From an uncultured Ignavibacteriota bacterium (GTDB lineage Bacteria; Bacteroidota; Ignavibacteria; Tepidaquicellales; Tepidaquicellaceae): 24,814 bases of DNA. The position numbers and the translations under genes were made by a program. The DNA is taken from contig CALGII010000240.1 of the NCBI GenBank assembly GCA_937915485.1, forward strand, positions 1 to 24,814, read 5' to 3'. Positions 7,367 through 14,421 of this stretch are shown piece after piece (the first letter of the stretch is position 1; every line of letters starts with the position of its first letter). The notes beneath the pieces are model-generated. The model saw nothing but the letters and a program-made list of their open reading frames with translations. It searched no databases and was not told the origin of the DNA.

Positions 7367-8248
7367 ATGGATTCTGACAAGATAATTGACGGCAGACTAT
7401 ATTCGTCGCAGGTAAAGGCAGAAGTAAAAGAAGAGACAGAGAGATTATATATCGAAAAGGGAATCCAGCCCGGACTGGCATTTATACTTGTAGGCGATAA
7501 TCCGGCATCACAGGTTTACGTAAGGAATAAAGGCAAAGCCTGCGAAGAAATCGGATTCCATTCAGTGACAAAAGTGCTTCCCGAAAAAACCGAAGAAAAC
7601 CAAATCCTCGATTTAATCAAAGAATACAACGAAGACAGCAGCATACACGGATTACTCGTGCAATTGCCTTTGCCGAAACACATCAATGAAGAAAAAGTAA
7701 TCGAGTCGATAGATTTCAGGAAAGACGTGGACGGGTTTCACCCTCACAACGTCGGTAAGTTACTCATCGGACAGAAGTGTTTCGTGTCGTGCACTCCGTA
7801 CGGGATAGTTGAAATGATGAAGCGTTCGGGAATCGAGACGAAAGGGAAGAATACAGTTATTATTGGAAGGAGCAACATAGTCGGAAAGCCGATGGCTGCA
7901 TTGTTTTTAAGGAAGGATTTGAATTCGACGGTTACCGTATGCCACAGCGCGACGAGGGACATAAAGGAATACAGTTTAAACGCGGATATACTTGTTGCGG
8001 CAATCGGCAAGGCGGGATTTGTGAAGAGCAACATGGTGAAGGAAGGAGCGGTGATAATAGACGTTGGCATAAACAGGATTGAGGACAAGAGCGCGCCGAA
8101 AGGAACGCGGCTGACGGGCGACGTTGATTTTGAAGGATGCTATGCCAAGGCGTCAAAGATAACTCCTGTGCCGGGAGGAGTAGGACTTATGACAATAGCA
8201 ATGCTGATGCGGAATACGCTCGACGCGGCATCGGGAAAAATGTACTGA
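7367..8248 (+). CDS. folD: Bifunctional methylenetetrahydrofolate dehydrogenase/cyclohydrolase
   Basis: Predicted 293-residue cytosolic enzyme. It interconverts 5,10-methylene-, 5,10-methenyl- and 10-formyl-tetrahydrofolate with NAD(P). Family signatures are clear: Y51 and K55 in QVYVRNKGKACEEIGF (the Tyr and Lys of the active site), LLVQLPLPKH, KDVDGFHPHNVGKL, TPYGIVEMM, the nucleotide-binding loop IIGRSNIVGKPMA, and the C-terminal KITPVPGGVGLMTIAML. The length is standard. The TGA stop overlaps the prmA ATG (TGATG), pointing to translational coupling. With the gene two positions before it being a lipoprotein, the operon mixes envelope and one-carbon functions. Confidence 0.97.
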   Translation: MDSDKIIDGRLYSSQVKAEVKEETERLYIEKGIQPGLAFILVGDNPASQVYVRNKGKACEEIGFHSVTKVLPEKTEENQILDLIKEYNEDSSIHGLLVQLPLPKHINEEKVIESIDFRKDVDGFHPHNVGKLLIGQKCFVSCTPYGIVEMMKRSGIETKGKNTVIIGRSNIVGKPMAALFLRKDLNSTVTVCHSATRDIKEYSLNADILVAAIGKAGFVKSNMVKEGAVIIDVGINRIEDKSAPKGTRLTGDVDFEGCYAKASKITPVPGGVGLMTIAMLMRNTLDAASGKMY

Positions 8249-9090
8249 TGAAAAAAGGAAAAATCATAAAAGTAACAATCGGTTTCGAAAAGAAATTTTA
8301 CGACCTGCTTATAGCATATCTAATAACTCACGGAATTACATCATTCGAGGAAAGGGAAAACACTATTGAGTTGTATATCCCGTCTGTAAAGAGGGACGAA
8401 TTTCTTGTGTCTTTCATGAAGGGCTTTCCGCGGGGGAACGCCGAGTTGACTATTGAAGAGATAGAAAACAAGAATTGGAATGAAGAGTGGGAAAAGAGCA
8501 TCGAGCCTGTTTTCATCGCGGATAAAATAATCATTTATCCTTCGTGGAAGAAGAAGGAAATCGCGAAATACAAGGACAGGAGAAAAATTCAGATTGACCC
8601 GAAGATGGCGTTCGGTACGGGGCATAACGAGACGACGTGTCTTGTTCTTGAATTAATGACAAAGCATTTAGGAAAAAGACCCGGGTATCTGCTGGATTAC
8701 GGATGCGGCACGGGAATACTCGCGATTGCGGGCATCAAGATGGGCGCAGATAAGGCGGTAGCGAACGAGACGGACGAGGATTCGATAGATAACGCGAAGG
8801 AATGTTTCGCGGCGAACAGGGTTTCGGGGAGAGTCAAACTGTACAGGAGTCCGCTTGAGGGAGTTAAGGAGAAGAATTTCGACGTAATATGCGCTAACAT
8901 AATCAGTTCGGTATTGAAAGAGAGCATGGGTATAATGAGGGACAAACTTAAGCCTCGCGGCAAATTGTTTTTATCAGGGATTTTAAGGGAAGAAAAGAGT
9001 AAATTCAGAAAAATCCTTGAAAAACAATTTAAAACAATCGAGATTCTCGAAAGGTCCGAATGGATAGGAATTTATGCGGTTAAAAAATGA
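8248..9090 (+). CDS. prmA: Ribosomal protein L11 methyltransferase
   Basis: Predicted 280-residue SAM-dependent enzyme that trimethylates lysines and the N-terminus of ribosomal protein L11. The start is ATG 8248, which overlaps the folD stop; an in-frame upstream ATG inside folD (8137) would add residues with no homology. The N-terminal third is the L11-binding domain. It is followed by MAFGTGHNETT at about 121-131 and the SAM-binding loop DYGCGTGILAI with GCGTG at 152-156. The acidic VANETDEDSIDNAKE segment and DVICANIISSVLKE (the PrmA N-I motif) follow. The size is close to that of other PrmA proteins. It sits between folD and a cupin gene in an overlapping run of genes. Confidence 0.95.
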   Translation: MKKGKIIKVTIGFEKKFYDLLIAYLITHGITSFEERENTIELYIPSVKRDEFLVSFMKGFPRGNAELTIEEIENKNWNEEWEKSIEPVFIADKIIIYPSWKKKEIAKYKDRRKIQIDPKMAFGTGHNETTCLVLELMTKHLGKRPGYLLDYGCGTGILAIAGIKMGADKAVANETDEDSIDNAKECFAANRVSGRVKLYRSPLEGVKEKNFDVICANIISSVLKESMGIMRDKLKPRGKLFLSGILREEKSKFRKILEKQFKTIEILERSEWIGIYAVKK

Positions 9091-9409
9091 AAGAGAGAAT
9101 TTTTTTGAGCAAAAGGAAGTAGGGAACGGGAAAGAAATCTTCAGCAGTATTTTTTCCTCACGCGATATAAAGATTAAAAGAATCATTTCAAAAGGTTACA
9201 GGACGCCCGAAACAAAATGGCTTATAGACGATACGGATGAATTCGTGATATTGCTGAAGGGAAGCGCGACAATAAAGTTTTTCAACGGTGAAATAAAAAA
9301 GATGAAGAGAGGGGATTATATTCACATCCCGCCCGGAACGAAACACAAAGTAACATATACATCAAAGAAGCCTTGCTGTTACTGGCTTGCAATTCATTTT
9401 AAACGATAA
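9074..9409 (+). CDS. Small single-domain cupin protein
   Basis: Predicted 111-residue cupin that overlaps the prmA 3' end by 17 bases in another frame. The first cupin motif is represented by EFVILLKGSATIKFF, without the usual His pair. The second is MKRGDYIHIPPGTKHKV, which keeps the G(D)x6(P)GxxH core. Such short cupins often bind a metal or a small sugar or carboxylate ligand, but no substrate can be assigned. The missing first-motif histidines suggest a reduced or altered metal site. The gene is followed after four bases by the transporter gene and may share its physiological context (sensing or isomerising a phosphorylated metabolite is only a guess). The start is ATG 9074; no better alternative lies in frame. 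Confidence 0.8.
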   Translation: MRLKNERENFFEQKEVGNGKEIFSSIFSSRDIKIKRIISKGYRTPETKWLIDDTDEFVILLKGSATIKFFNGEIKKMKRGDYIHIPPGTKHKVTYTSKKPCCYWLAIHFKR

Positions 9410-9413
9410 AACA

Positions 9414-10718
9414 ATGGCTGAATCAGTAAAACCAAAACATTCGACACAATTCAGAAAAAGGCGGGCGTTAAACTGGTTAACGCTCGGCATAACTTACGCG
9501 ACGATGTACATGGGAAGGTACAACCTTTCTTTCGCGAACAAATCCCTTTCGGATAATTTCGGATGGGACAAGACAATGATAGGAACCATCATTACCGCAG
9601 CGCTGACGATATACGGAATTTCCGCTTTATTCAACGGACCATTAGCGGATAAGATAGGCGGCAGGAAGGCGATGCTGATAGGTTCCATAGGAACGGTTTT
9701 TTTCAACATATTGTTCGGTCTGGGCGCATATTTCGGATTTCTGGGAACAGGAACTTTACTGTTAGGGTACTTCGCGACAGTATGGGCGTTGAATTCATAT
9801 TTTCAGTCATACAGCGCGTTATCGCTTATAAAGGTAAATGCAGCCTGGTTTCACATAAGGGAGCGGGGTGTATTTTCTGCGATATTCGGTTCAATGATAC
9901 AATCGGGCAGAGCGTTGATATTCATAATCGGAGGATTTGCTGTAACGGTATTGCCGTGGCAGTGGGTGTTTTTCATACCGGCGGGGATAATCGCGATAAT
10001 GTCATTCATGACGTATTTATTCGTGCGGAACGCTCCTGAAGACGCTGGACTGGAGCCTCTCGATACTGAAGACGCGACGAGTTCGGATACGGAAAAGATA
10101 ACGGTGAAATACGTGGTGAGGAAGGTATTTACGAATCCTGTTACTGTAACGATAGCGATTGCGGAATTCTGCACAGGATTTGTGCGTCACGGATTTGAGC
10201 AATGGTTCCCGAGGTTCATGCAGGAAGCGCAGCATTTAGCATTGGATTCGCCGGTGTTTCAAAAAGGGGCGTTTGGTGTCGTACTTGCGGGAATAGCGGG
10301 CGCGTTCATAGCGGGAACGATGTCGGACTGGGTTTTTAAGTCACGGAGACCCCCGGTAGCGTTCATAGGTTATTTTCTTCAGATATTATGTCTGCTTGTT
10401 GTTTGGTTGAGCAAGGATATAACATTTATCATAATAGCGTTTATAGTGAATTCAATGGCGATAAGCATGGTACATTCGATGCTGTCGGGTACCGCCTCGA
10501 TGGATTTCGGCGGAAAGAGAGCGGCTGCGACCGCGACGGGATTATTTGACGGGATGCAATATCTTGGCGGCGCGGCTGTCGGAATTGGAGTCGGATGGAT
10601 GCTGGATAATTTCGGATGGGGCGCGTGGGGACCGAGCATGATAGGATTTTCATTTATCGGAGCAGTATTGATGCTGAAGATTTGGAGCGCAAAACCGTCA
10701 AAAGGCGGAGGGCATTGA
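9414..10718 (+). CDS. OPA-family organophosphate:phosphate antiporter (MFS)
   Basis: Predicted 434-residue inner-membrane transporter with 12 transmembrane helices. The start ATG 9414 (MAESVKPKH) is preferred over an in-frame ATG at 9387 inside the cupin gene. MFS motif A appears as LADKIGGRKAML. Two arginines match the phosphate-binding pair of GlpT (R45 and R269): R35 in YMGRYNLSF and R258 in FVRHGFEQWFPRF. This places it in the organophosphate:phosphate antiporter family (GlpT/UhpT type), importing an organophosphate such as glycerol-3-phosphate or a hexose phosphate in exchange for Pi. Which one cannot be told from sequence. It ends the folD-prmA-cupin run. No terminator hairpin was found between its stop and the next promoter. 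Confidence 0.88.
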   Translation: MAESVKPKHSTQFRKRRALNWLTLGITYATMYMGRYNLSFANKSLSDNFGWDKTMIGTIITAALTIYGISALFNGPLADKIGGRKAMLIGSIGTVFFNILFGLGAYFGFLGTGTLLLGYFATVWALNSYFQSYSALSLIKVNAAWFHIRERGVFSAIFGSMIQSGRALIFIIGGFAVTVLPWQWVFFIPAGIIAIMSFMTYLFVRNAPEDAGLEPLDTEDATSSDTEKITVKYVVRKVFTNPVTVTIAIAEFCTGFVRHGFEQWFPRFMQEAQHLALDSPVFQKGAFGVVLAGIAGAFIAGTMSDWVFKSRRPPVAFIGYFLQILCLLVVWLSKDITFIIIAFIVNSMAISMVHSMLSGTASMDFGGKRAAATATGLFDGMQYLGGAAVGIGVGWMLDNFGWGAWGPSMIGFSFIGAVLMLKIWSAKPSKGGGH

Positions 10719-10763
10719 GTTATTAGTCGTATTTAATCTATTTAGTTTAATATCTGAATATAA

Positions 10764-10771
10764 TATATTTG
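10764..10771 (+). promoter_or_regulatory. Bacteroidota-type -7 promoter box upstream of the polysaccharide module
   Basis: TATATTTG matches the TAnnTTTG consensus of primary-sigma promoters in Bacteroidota exactly. It lies 18 bases before the first TTG start of the polysaccharide cluster, in a 71-bp AT-rich gap. No clear -33 TTTG partner is visible at the usual distance. The leader would be short, about a dozen bases. Confidence 0.45.
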
Positions 10772-10789
10772 TTTAAACCAATTTAATAA

Positions 10790-11329
10790 TTGAATTTGGG
10801 CAGGTACAAATATTTTTTAATATTTTTTTTGTTATTCCCGCTAATTTCCGGCTATTCACAGGATGAAAAAGTTAAAGTAGGCGTTTACGAGCGGCAGAAT
10901 GTTCAGGGCGGATATTATAATTTCGGTGATCCCGATAAAGTGAATATAGAGGTTAACGTATGGGGGTATGCCAAGAATCCCGGAAAATATCTGATACCGA
11001 AAGGAACAAGCGTTATCGATCTGATATCATATTCCGGCGGTCCTTCGACGGACGCCGATCTTGATAAAATCAGGTTATACCGTTCGAAGAATGATTCACT
11101 TGGAATACAGAAAGATAAGGTGATATATCTGGATTATAACGACCTGGTATGGGAAGAAAAGGTAAAAGAGAAAACAGGTCGTGTCAATCCTGAACTTGAA
11201 CCGGGCGATATATTAATACTTCCCGGATCCCCGCGATATTTTTTCAGAGAGAATCTGACATTCATTATGTCCATATCGTCATTTCTCTTATCAACGGCAA
11301 TATTAATAGTAAGCATAACGAACAAATGA
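10790..11329 (+). CDS. SLBB-domain polysaccharide export-type protein, short form
   Basis: Predicted 179-residue envelope protein. It has an N-terminal signal sequence (YKYFLIFFLLFPLISGYS, cleavage probably near residue 24) and an SLBB-like beta-grasp domain. The SLBB segment includes NIEVNVWGYAKNPGKYLIPKGTSVIDLISYSGGP and ELEPGDILILP, motifs found in Wza/Wzx-associated export proteins. A C-terminal hydrophobic helix (about 155-176) follows. The usual Poly_export (PES) domain before SLBB is missing, so it is not a normal Wza channel. Start codons available are TTG at 10790 or TTG at 10796; no ATG precedes the signal sequence. The next gene, the Wzc-like kinase, begins four bases after the stop. 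SLBB proteins commonly partner with such kinases in polysaccharide export. Confidence 0.78.
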   Translation: MNLGRYKYFLIFFLLFPLISGYSQDEKVKVGVYERQNVQGGYYNFGDPDKVNIEVNVWGYAKNPGKYLIPKGTSVIDLISYSGGPSTDADLDKIRLYRSKNDSLGIQKDKVIYLDYNDLVWEEKVKEKTGRVNPELEPGDILILPGSPRYFFRENLTFIMSISSFLLSTAILIVSITNK

Positions 11330-11333
11330 CAAG

Positions 11334-13595
11334 ATGAACCAAGTTCCCGCAAATACAAAACAGGTACAGCGAACAAATCAAATACCAACGAACAACCTTA
11401 AAGAATATTTAGGAATAATCCGTTCCAATCTTCTGCCGATATTTCTAATTTTCGTAGCAAGTGTTGTAATTACAATAGTATATGTTGTAAATACAGTAGA
11501 TATTTATAAGACAGTTACGACGTTAAAAATTGCGAAACCGCAAGGCAGCATACTTACGGCATCGTTGATGCCGGAGGCAGAGAGTTTTACCTCGGACAGA
11601 TATATATCTAATGAAATTGAGATCTTAAAAAGTTATTCTGTCAGAGAACAGGTTTCGATGATACTTCTAGATTCTCTCGATAACGTGCAGGATAAATCGA
11701 AGTATTTTTATCTGACGAACAGGGGTCAGGCGGGAGAGGAAAAAAAATTCAGTCCTAAAGCGCTCGCAGACGTATTGCTTTCGATAGTGTCAATAAACCA
11801 GAAGCGCGGACTTGATATTATTGAACTTGAAGTACAGAGTCCGTCAAATGTAGAGGCGGTGCTTATAGCAGATGTTTATGCGAATACGTACCAGAGAATA
11901 AATCTTGATTTTAGCAGGCGTGAACTAACGACAATAAGGGAGTTCCTTGGTCAGGAGAAGGAGAAAAAATTCCGTGAACTCGCAAATTCCGAGGCATCGA
12001 TACAAGATTATCAGCAAAAGGGCGGAATAATGTTTCTTGATGATCAAGCAAAAAAGGTTGTAGATGAATTATCAACATATCAGGCGGAAAAGAATGCAAC
12101 GGAAGTGAGTTTATACTCAAAGCAAAAGGCATATAATGAAATAAGGACAGAAATAGAAAAGGTTGACAGAAGCGTAATTGATTATATAGAAGGTCAGTTA
12201 AGCGAGCCATATTTTGCGGAGCTGCAGAAAAAATTGTCCGAAATTGAAGTTCAGAAAGATTTGGATTTATCAATACCGTCGGATCAAAAACTTAAAGACA
12301 GAGTTAGCGGAGATTATCAGAAAAAGGTGGCACCACTGAAAAAGAATTATGATGAGAAAGTGAGCGTTATAAAAACAGGGCTACTTGCTAACACGCCGCA
12401 GGAAAAAAGTATGTTGTACCAGAAGTTGTTTGAAACGAACCTAGGGATACTGACTGATAAAGCAAAATTAAATTCAATCAACAAGGTAATCTCGCGAAAC
12501 GAAGTTTTATTCGATAAATTACCTGCTCAGAGCATAGAACTTGCGAGACTTGAAAGGGACAAGAAATCCAATGAAAAATTATACCTTACCCTCGAGGAGA
12601 AATATCAGGAAGCAATAGTAAACGAGAGGGCCCAGTTAGGAAACGTGAACTTTGTTGATCATGCATTGCTGCCAAAGAAGCCCGCGAAGCCGAACAGGCA
12701 GTTAATAATTGCCATCGGAGCTCTATTGGGTTTATCGCTCGGTGTAGGTTTCGCCTTTTTACGAAATTATCTTGACAGATCGATTAAGACACCCGAGGAA
12801 ATCGAAACGAAAGGCATATCAGTACTTGCATGGATACCGTCGATAGCGGAATTGAAGGAACTGGGTTCATCGCAACTTGAATTCATCGTAGCTAACAAAC
12901 CGAATGCATCGGCATCGGAATCATTCAAAGCGTTGAGAACCAGGGTGATGTATTCGAAACTCGAATCGGAACTAAGGGTAATACTCGTGACGAGTTCCGT
13001 ACCGGAAGAAGGAAAAACGACAGTAGCTTTGAATCTTGCCGGAAGTTTTGCACAGGCGAACAAGAAGGTGCTGTTAATGGACTGCGACCTTCGGAAGCCG
13101 AGAATACATTCAGTGTTTCAGACCGAGCGTTATCCGGGGTTAAGCGATTATCTTTTTTCGAACGTTGAAATCAACGAAGTATTGAGGAATACGCGGTTAG
13201 AAAATCTGAAATTTATAACGAGCGGAACTATACCACCTAATCCCTCGGAATTGCTGGGTTCGAAACAAATGTATGATTTTCTCGATTTGTTAAAAACGCG
13301 ATTTGACATCATAGTATTGGATTCGCCTCCGTTCATATCTGTTACGGATGCCGAGATATTATCCAGGGTCTCAGATGGAACGATATTGGTAGTGCAGGCA
13401 AACAAGACTCCGATAGACGCATTCCTCAGGACGTATGACAGAATTACAATAAACGAATCGCATAAATTCCTCGGTTCCGTGCTGAATAATTTCAGCATTA
13501 AGACCGCATACGGATATTATTACAATTACTATTATTATTATTCCAAACCCGAAGGCAAAGATAAGAAGAAGGTAAAAGCCGACATAAAAATGTAA
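11334..13595 (+). CDS. Wzc-like polysaccharide co-polymerase with tyrosine autokinase domain
   Basis: Predicted 753-residue inner-membrane BY-kinase that controls chain length and export of an exopolysaccharide or capsule. The Wzz part has a first membrane helix at about 33-53, a long periplasmic alpha-helical/coiled-coil region (about 200-430), and a second membrane helix at about 457-477. The cytosolic kinase has Walker A SSVPEEGKTT (554-563), Walker A' LLMDCDLRKPR (580-590) and Walker B IIVLDSPPF (D663). The C-terminal tail carries a dense tyrosine cluster (nine Tyr between 726 and 736), the expected autophosphorylation region. Cognate Wzb-type phosphatase is not in the window. It follows the SLBB gene by four bases and precedes a zinc-ribbon gene by five. 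Confidence 0.95.
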   Translation: MNQVPANTKQVQRTNQIPTNNLKEYLGIIRSNLLPIFLIFVASVVITIVYVVNTVDIYKTVTTLKIAKPQGSILTASLMPEAESFTSDRYISNEIEILKSYSVREQVSMILLDSLDNVQDKSKYFYLTNRGQAGEEKKFSPKALADVLLSIVSINQKRGLDIIELEVQSPSNVEAVLIADVYANTYQRINLDFSRRELTTIREFLGQEKEKKFRELANSEASIQDYQQKGGIMFLDDQAKKVVDELSTYQAEKNATEVSLYSKQKAYNEIRTEIEKVDRSVIDYIEGQLSEPYFAELQKKLSEIEVQKDLDLSIPSDQKLKDRVSGDYQKKVAPLKKNYDEKVSVIKTGLLANTPQEKSMLYQKLFETNLGILTDKAKLNSINKVISRNEVLFDKLPAQSIELARLERDKKSNEKLYLTLEEKYQEAIVNERAQLGNVNFVDHALLPKKPAKPNRQLIIAIGALLGLSLGVGFAFLRNYLDRSIKTPEEIETKGISVLAWIPSIAELKELGSSQLEFIVANKPNASASESFKALRTRVMYSKLESELRVILVTSSVPEEGKTTVALNLAGSFAQANKKVLLMDCDLRKPRIHSVFQTERYPGLSDYLFSNVEINEVLRNTRLENLKFITSGTIPPNPSELLGSKQMYDFLDLLKTRFDIIVLDSPPFISVTDAEILSRVSDGTILVVQANKTPIDAFLRTYDRITINESHKFLGSVLNNFSIKTAYGYYYNYYYYYSKPEGKDKKKVKADIKM

Positions 13596-13600
13596 GGGAT

Positions 13601-13882
13601 TTGAACTTAAAATTATTTATAAAGAAGAACGTGCAATTATCGAGATGCCCGAACTGCAACACGATTGCATCATTAAGGCGGAGCAGGTCGAGGAACATAT
13701 GGGAGCGTTTCATGAAGAAGGTAAAAGTAAGTCCATATTTCTGCCAGTCTTGCGGGTGGAGGGGCAGATTGTTAACATACAAACTGAGCAGAAACTACAT
13801 CAAACTGATAATATTGTATTTATTCCTGATGACGATCACGGCATATATAGTTCAGAAATTTCTTAAAAGTTACTTTGATTAA
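13601..13882 (+). CDS. Small zinc-ribbon, single-pass membrane protein of unknown function
   Basis: Predicted 93-residue protein with no function I can assign. It starts at TTG 13601, five bases after the kinase stop and preceded by AAGGG; a later in-frame ATG (residue 38) would remove the first cysteine pair. Two CxxC pairs, C16-C19 (RCPNCN) and C48-C51 (FCQSCGWRG), would form one zinc ribbon. Between them is a very basic stretch (RRSRSRNIWERF). A hydrophobic helix covers about 67-84, followed by a short KSYFD tail. With this layout the zinc ribbon is probably cytosolic and membrane-tethered. The basic Arg/Ser stretch and zinc ribbon could bind nucleic acid or a protein partner (inference). 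The position between a BY-kinase and an antiterminator suggests a regulatory or assembly role in polysaccharide production. Confidence 0.75.
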   Translation: MNLKLFIKKNVQLSRCPNCNTIASLRRSRSRNIWERFMKKVKVSPYFCQSCGWRGRLLTYKLSRNYIKLIILYLFLMTITAYIVQKFLKSYFD

Positions 13883-13898
13883 AAAAACAATCCAATAA

Positions 13899-14408
13899 TT
13901 GTCTTCGAAAAAATGGTTTGTAATACATACCAAACCAAGGAATGAGAAAAAGGTTCTAGAGCAGGTCTTAAGCAAGGAGGTAGAAGCATATCTTCCCTTA
14001 ATGGAAACGATTCGTTTCTGGTCAGACAGGAGGAAGAAATTGCAGGTACCGTTATTTCCGGGATACGTGTTTGTACACGTCAGCGAAAGCGAAAGGATAA
14101 AAGCGATAAACAACACTTACGGGGCAATAAAGTATGTTATGTTTCAAAAAAGGTGCGCCGAGATAACGGATGAAGAAATATCGTACATAAGAATATCGCT
14201 AAAGGCGCCTGAGCGCATACACATAGAAGAATCCAGGATAATGGTCGGAGATCTCGTTGAAATAACATACGGGATTTTCAAAGGTCTGAAAGGTTTCATA
14301 ACTCAAATAAGGGGTAATTATAAATTAACAGTCAGCATTATAGAACTGAATACCACGTTCAGTGTTCAGTTGAGCAACGCGGAAGTAAAACTTTTAAACA
14401 GATTCTAA
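13899..14408 (+). CDS. UpxY/RfaH-like transcription antiterminator (NusG family)
   Basis: Predicted 169-residue specialised NusG paralogue. The NGN domain begins with KKWFVIHTKPRNEKKV and includes LFPGYVFVHV. A KOW motif lies in VGDLVEITYGIFKGLKGFITQI near the C-terminus. UpxY proteins in Bacteroides bind RNA polymerase and prevent premature termination inside capsule loci; this one probably acts on the operon it sits in. The start is TTG 13899 (the NGN domain begins immediately, with no ATG in range). It is separated from the zinc-ribbon stop by 16 bases. It is the fourth gene of the module rather than the first, so early genes would be read without it. It is not the housekeeping NusG, which is normally next to rplK. 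Confidence 0.9.
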   Translation: MSSKKWFVIHTKPRNEKKVLEQVLSKEVEAYLPLMETIRFWSDRRKKLQVPLFPGYVFVHVSESERIKAINNTYGAIKYVMFQKRCAEITDEEISYIRISLKAPERIHIEESRIMVGDLVEITYGIFKGLKGFITQIRGNYKLTVSIIELNTTFSVQLSNAEVKLLNRF

Positions 14409-14421
14409 TTTTAATACACAT

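Noticed and set aside
8137..8247. N-terminal extension of prmA into folD
   Set aside because: The added residues are the shifted reading of the conserved FolD C-terminus; the ATG at 8248 gives the normal PrmA N-terminus and an overlap typical of operons.
10719..10763. Terminator after the organophosphate antiporter
   Set aside because: The AT-rich gap shows no stem-loop with a T-tract.
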